NCBI GenBank assembly: GCA_019748065.1
Contig: JAIEQB010000031.1
Coordinates: forward strand, 1 to 64,000
DNA length: 64,000 nucleotides
DNA from: Alphaproteobacteria bacterium
Lineage (GTDB): Bacteria > Pseudomonadota > Alphaproteobacteria > UBA9655
Direction of reading: 5' to 3'
Position 1 is the first letter of the stretch. The number at the start of each line of letters is the position of its first letter. Under the pieces are notes generated by a model that ran no database searches, had not been told where the DNA came from, and saw only the letters and a list, made by a program, of their open reading frames with translations. Shown in pieces: positions 61,591 to 64,000 of the stretch. Both the position numbers and the translations under genes were made by a program.

Positions 61591-64000
61591 TCAAGCCGCA
61601 AGTTCGTTCAAGGCTGCTCTTGCGTCGGGGGAGAGGGAGTAGGACGCAGGAAGAGTGAGGATGGCTTCAGCCTCTTCAAGCTTGATTTTAACAATGATCC
61701 TCGTGCGTCCTGAATTTTCCTGAGCAAGGATTTTTTCTAAAGTTTTAATTTGTCTTTCTTCTTGAAGAGTGAGAGTCAGGCTTCCTCCCTCCGTTGCTTT
61801 TTCTAAACATTCAATACCTTGACAGGTGAGGCGTAAGGTTTCATCTGTAAGTTGGGCCATGACTGTGACAAGAAGAGCTTTCCCGGGCTCAAGCCAATCC
61901 CGATATTGATTCAGCAACTCTGAAAAAAGGGTCACTTCAAAAATACCTGAAGGATCAGAGAGTTGCACAAAAGCATATCTTTGTCCGCTTTTTGTGGCTC
62001 GCTCTTGTTTGGTGATAAGAATTCCAGCAAGGCGAAAGGTTTGGCTTTCACGGCTTTCCTGAACCCGCGCCATCAGCTCAGCGGCCGGAGTCGTATGTAT
62101 TTGAGAAAGAGTATCGCCATAAGCATCTAAGGGGTGGGCATTAAGGTAAAATCCCATGGCGGCAAACTCATGGCGGAGCTTTTCAAGGGGACCCCATTCA
62201 TCACAGGAGATTAATTGGGGACGCGTGACGTCTTTTTCGAATAAGCCTTGAGGCCGTTTATCTTCATTTCCATAGCGGAGCAAAATCTCAAGATTTTCCA
62301 TCAACTGGCGCCTGTTAGCGCAGATGCTATCGAAAGCGCCGGCTGTAATCAGGCTTTCCATTTGACGTTTATTGATGACTCGTCCATCAACTCTCTCAAC
62401 GAGGTCAAGGATATCCTTAAAGGGGCCATTTTTCTCGCGCTCTTGGCATAGGGAATCCATAGCCGCTTGTCCCACATTTTTTAAAGCAGCTAAGGCATAG
62501 CGAATGGCCTGACCCTCCACCTTAAAAGTAGCATGGGATTGATTTACATCCGGTGGCAACAATTCAATTCCCAGGCGTTTTACTTCTCGGGCAAAGAAGG
62601 TTAACTTATCCGTGTTGTGTAACTCGTGGGTCATGAGCGCTGCCATATAGGCCACGGGGTAATGGGCTTTGAGATAGGCGGTTTGATAAGTAATTAAAGC
62701 ATAGGTCGCTGCATGAGCCTTTGGAAAGGCATAGCTTGCAAATTTTTCAATTTGGTCAAAGAGGATCTTAGCCGTCCCTGGAGCTCCGCCCACGTTCTCT
62801 AAAATGCCATCAATAAAGCGTTTGCGTTGGGCATCCATTTCCGACTTGATTTTTTTCCCCATAGCGCGCCGCAAAATATCAGCAGCTCCTAGAGTATATC
62901 CTGCAAGATCTCGGGCAATGCGCAACACATGCTCTTGGTAGACGATAACCCCATGAGTTTCCTCTAAGATAGGCTTGAGCTCTGGATAAAGGTAGCTGAC
63001 CTTTTCTTCTCCATGACGGCAAGCAATATAGCGGGGAATATCATCCATCGGCCCCGGGCGATAAAGAGCGCCCACAGCAATAATTTCTTCAAATCGGTCA
63101 GGTTTAAGCTTGCGAACAACGTCTGTCATCCCGCCGCTCTCCACCTGAAAGATGCCAATTGTCTCACCTTGAATCAAAAGATCAAAAGTTTTTTCATCGT
63201 CCAAGGGCAGGGAGAGGATATCTAGCTCAATGCCGAGTTCTTTTAAATTTTCGACGGTTTGCTGAATAACGGTGAGGGTTTTCAAGCCTAAAAAGTCAAA
63301 CTTCACAAGGCCCGCCTGCTCAACGTATTTCATGTTAAATTGAGTCGCAGGAAGGGGGGAACGCGGATCGTAATACAGGGGAACCATTTCATCCAGAGGT
63401 CTGTTGCCAATCACAACGCCGGCTGCATGGGTAGAGGCATGGCGGTAGAGGCCCTCTAATTGTTGAGCAATATCAAGAAGGTGCTGCACTTCTGCTTCCT
63501 GCTCGGCAATTTGTCTCAGTTGGGGCTCAATTTCAAGGGCTTCCTTTAAGGTAACCGGATGGGCAGGATTATTAGGAATAAGCTTGCAAATCTTATCCAC
63601 TTGTCCATAAGGCATTTGTAAAACACGCCCCACATCGCGCAAAACGGCGCGGGCTTGAAGCTTTCCAAAGGTAATAATGTGAGCCACACGATCTTTGCCA
63701 TATTTTTCGCGTACATAACGAATGACTTCATCACGGCGCTCTTGGCAAAAATCGATATCGAAGTCAGGCATACTGACTCGCTCGGGGTTCAAAAAACGTT
63801 CAAAAAAGAGCCCAAAACGCAAAGGATCAAGATCAGTGATGGTCAGGGACCAGGCCACAACCGATCCAGCACCTGAGCCTCGCCCTGGCCCAACAGGGAT
63901 CTTTTGGGATTTTGCCCATTTGATAAAGTCAGCCACGATCAGAAAATATCCCGAGTACTTCATCTGTTCAATAACGCCCAACTCGTAGTCAAGTTGTGTT
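61591..64000 (-). CDS. dnaE: DNA polymerase III alpha subunit (5' part beyond window)
   Basis: Replicative polymerase. The frame is open to the right edge, so about 800 C-terminal residues of ~1150 are visible. At the edge it reads QLDYELGVIEQMKYSGYFLI. The polymerase palm follows (VGPGRGSGAGSVVAWSL and catalytic Asp in MPDFDIDFCQERRDEVI). FPKAHAATYALITYQTAYLK, a helix-hairpin-helix (ALKNVGQAA) and the OB domain (near LITKQERATKSGQRYAFVQL) come next. The stop is at 61591. The PHP domain lies outside the window. Identification is secure. Confidence 0.97.
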   Translation of the reverse strand, partial: TQLDYELGVIEQMKYSGYFLIVADFIKWAKSQKIPVGPGRGSGAGSVVAWSLTITDLDPLRFGLFFERFLNPERVSMPDFDIDFCQERRDEVIRYVREKYGKDRVAHIITFGKLQARAVLRDVGRVLQMPYGQVDKICKLIPNNPAHPVTLKEALEIEPQLRQIAEQEAEVQHLLDIAQQLEGLYRHASTHAAGVVIGNRPLDEMVPLYYDPRSPLPATQFNMKYVEQAGLVKFDFLGLKTLTVIQQTVENLKELGIELDILSLPLDDEKTFDLLIQGETIGIFQVESGGMTDVVRKLKPDRFEEIIAVGALYRPGPMDDIPRYIACRHGEEKVSYLYPELKPILEETHGVIVYQEHVLRIARDLAGYTLGAADILRRAMGKKIKSEMDAQRKRFIDGILENVGGAPGTAKILFDQIEKFASYAFPKAHAATYALITYQTAYLKAHYPVAYMAALMTHELHNTDKLTFFAREVKRLGIELLPPDVNQSHATFKVEGQAIRYALAALKNVGQAAMDSLCQEREKNGPFKDILDLVERVDGRVINKRQMESLITAGAFDSICANRRQLMENLEILLRYGNEDKRPQGLFEKDVTRPQLISCDEWGPLEKLRHEFAAMGFYLNAHPLDAYGDTLSQIHTTPAAELMARVQESRESQTFRLAGILITKQERATKSGQRYAFVQLSDPSGIFEVTLFSELLNQYRDWLEPGKALLVTVMAQLTDETLRLTCQGIECLEKATEGGSLTLTLQEERQIKTLEKILAQENSGRTRIIVKIKLEEAEAILTLPASYSLSPDARAALNELAA

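Overview
The window reads as chromosome from a fairly AT-rich alphaproteobacterium. Supporting signs are DUF1476 (F-ATPase inhibitor zeta type), DUF3572 and DUF2125 proteins, an MJ0042-type zinc-ribbon protein next to ftsEX, and an F0 ATP synthase cluster (atpI-B-E-F'-F) separated from F1. Decayed insertion sequences, numerous small secreted proteins of unknown function and a cobalamin-controlled uptake locus would suit a host-associated lineage such as Holosporales/Caedibacter relatives. That placement is inference, not something the sequence proves.

Layout. 1-1685 is the groES-groEL operon (groEL runs off the left edge) behind a consensus promoter and a perfect CIRCE element. 1705-8280 holds a lipoprotein, a CDGSH Fe-S protein, rnhA, dsbD, yqgE, truA, fmt, def and a zinc-ribbon membrane protein. 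8397-12330 is ftsE-ftsX-DUF218-plsC-DUF2125. 12451-17777 is the rod-shape operon mreB-mreC-mreD-mrdA-rodA. An ABC exporter, polA, ihfB, dut, an SH3 protein, a TPM/LemA pair, asd and rpmF-plsX-fabH follow to 28942. 29098-34359 mixes unknown secreted or regulatory genes with a DUF721 gene, mutY, rnhB and a CPA2 antiporter. 35117-37363 is the F0 cluster. A tricorn-type protease (38481-41675), a candidate secreted HNH/LHH-like nuclease (41661-42380) and a riboswitch-controlled btuB-like receptor plus tonB (42531-45165) follow. 45274-54781 carries a methyltransferase, an outer-membrane barrel, gltX, cysS, a SpoU methylase, tRNA-Leu(UAA), a TauE/SafE permease, mnmA, DUF3572/DUF1476 and ubiE. dnaE (right edge, partial) closes the window.

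The accessory part is 54928-61590, between ubiE and dnaE, with a smaller patch at 50522-51187. It is an insertion-sequence graveyard. It holds an IS4-type transposase broken by a 10-bp tandem duplication, an IS66 transposase with two in-frame TGA codons, and an IS200-type transposase with a one-base slip fused to the 3' end of a group II intron. It also holds a palindromic MITE-like element, IS481 fragments and a plasmid/phage-type Toprim primase broken by a stop and a 4-bp duplication. Embedded in it is one intact, unexpected gene: a 314-residue prokaryotic pentameric ligand-gated ion channel homologue (59051-59995).

The most interesting items are that channel, the candidate secreted nuclease at 41661-42380, the group II intron/IS200 chimera, a set of short secreted proteins including one of 55 residues, a TauE/SafE gene lacking a normal start codon, and decayed genes whose inactivating lesions can be read directly.
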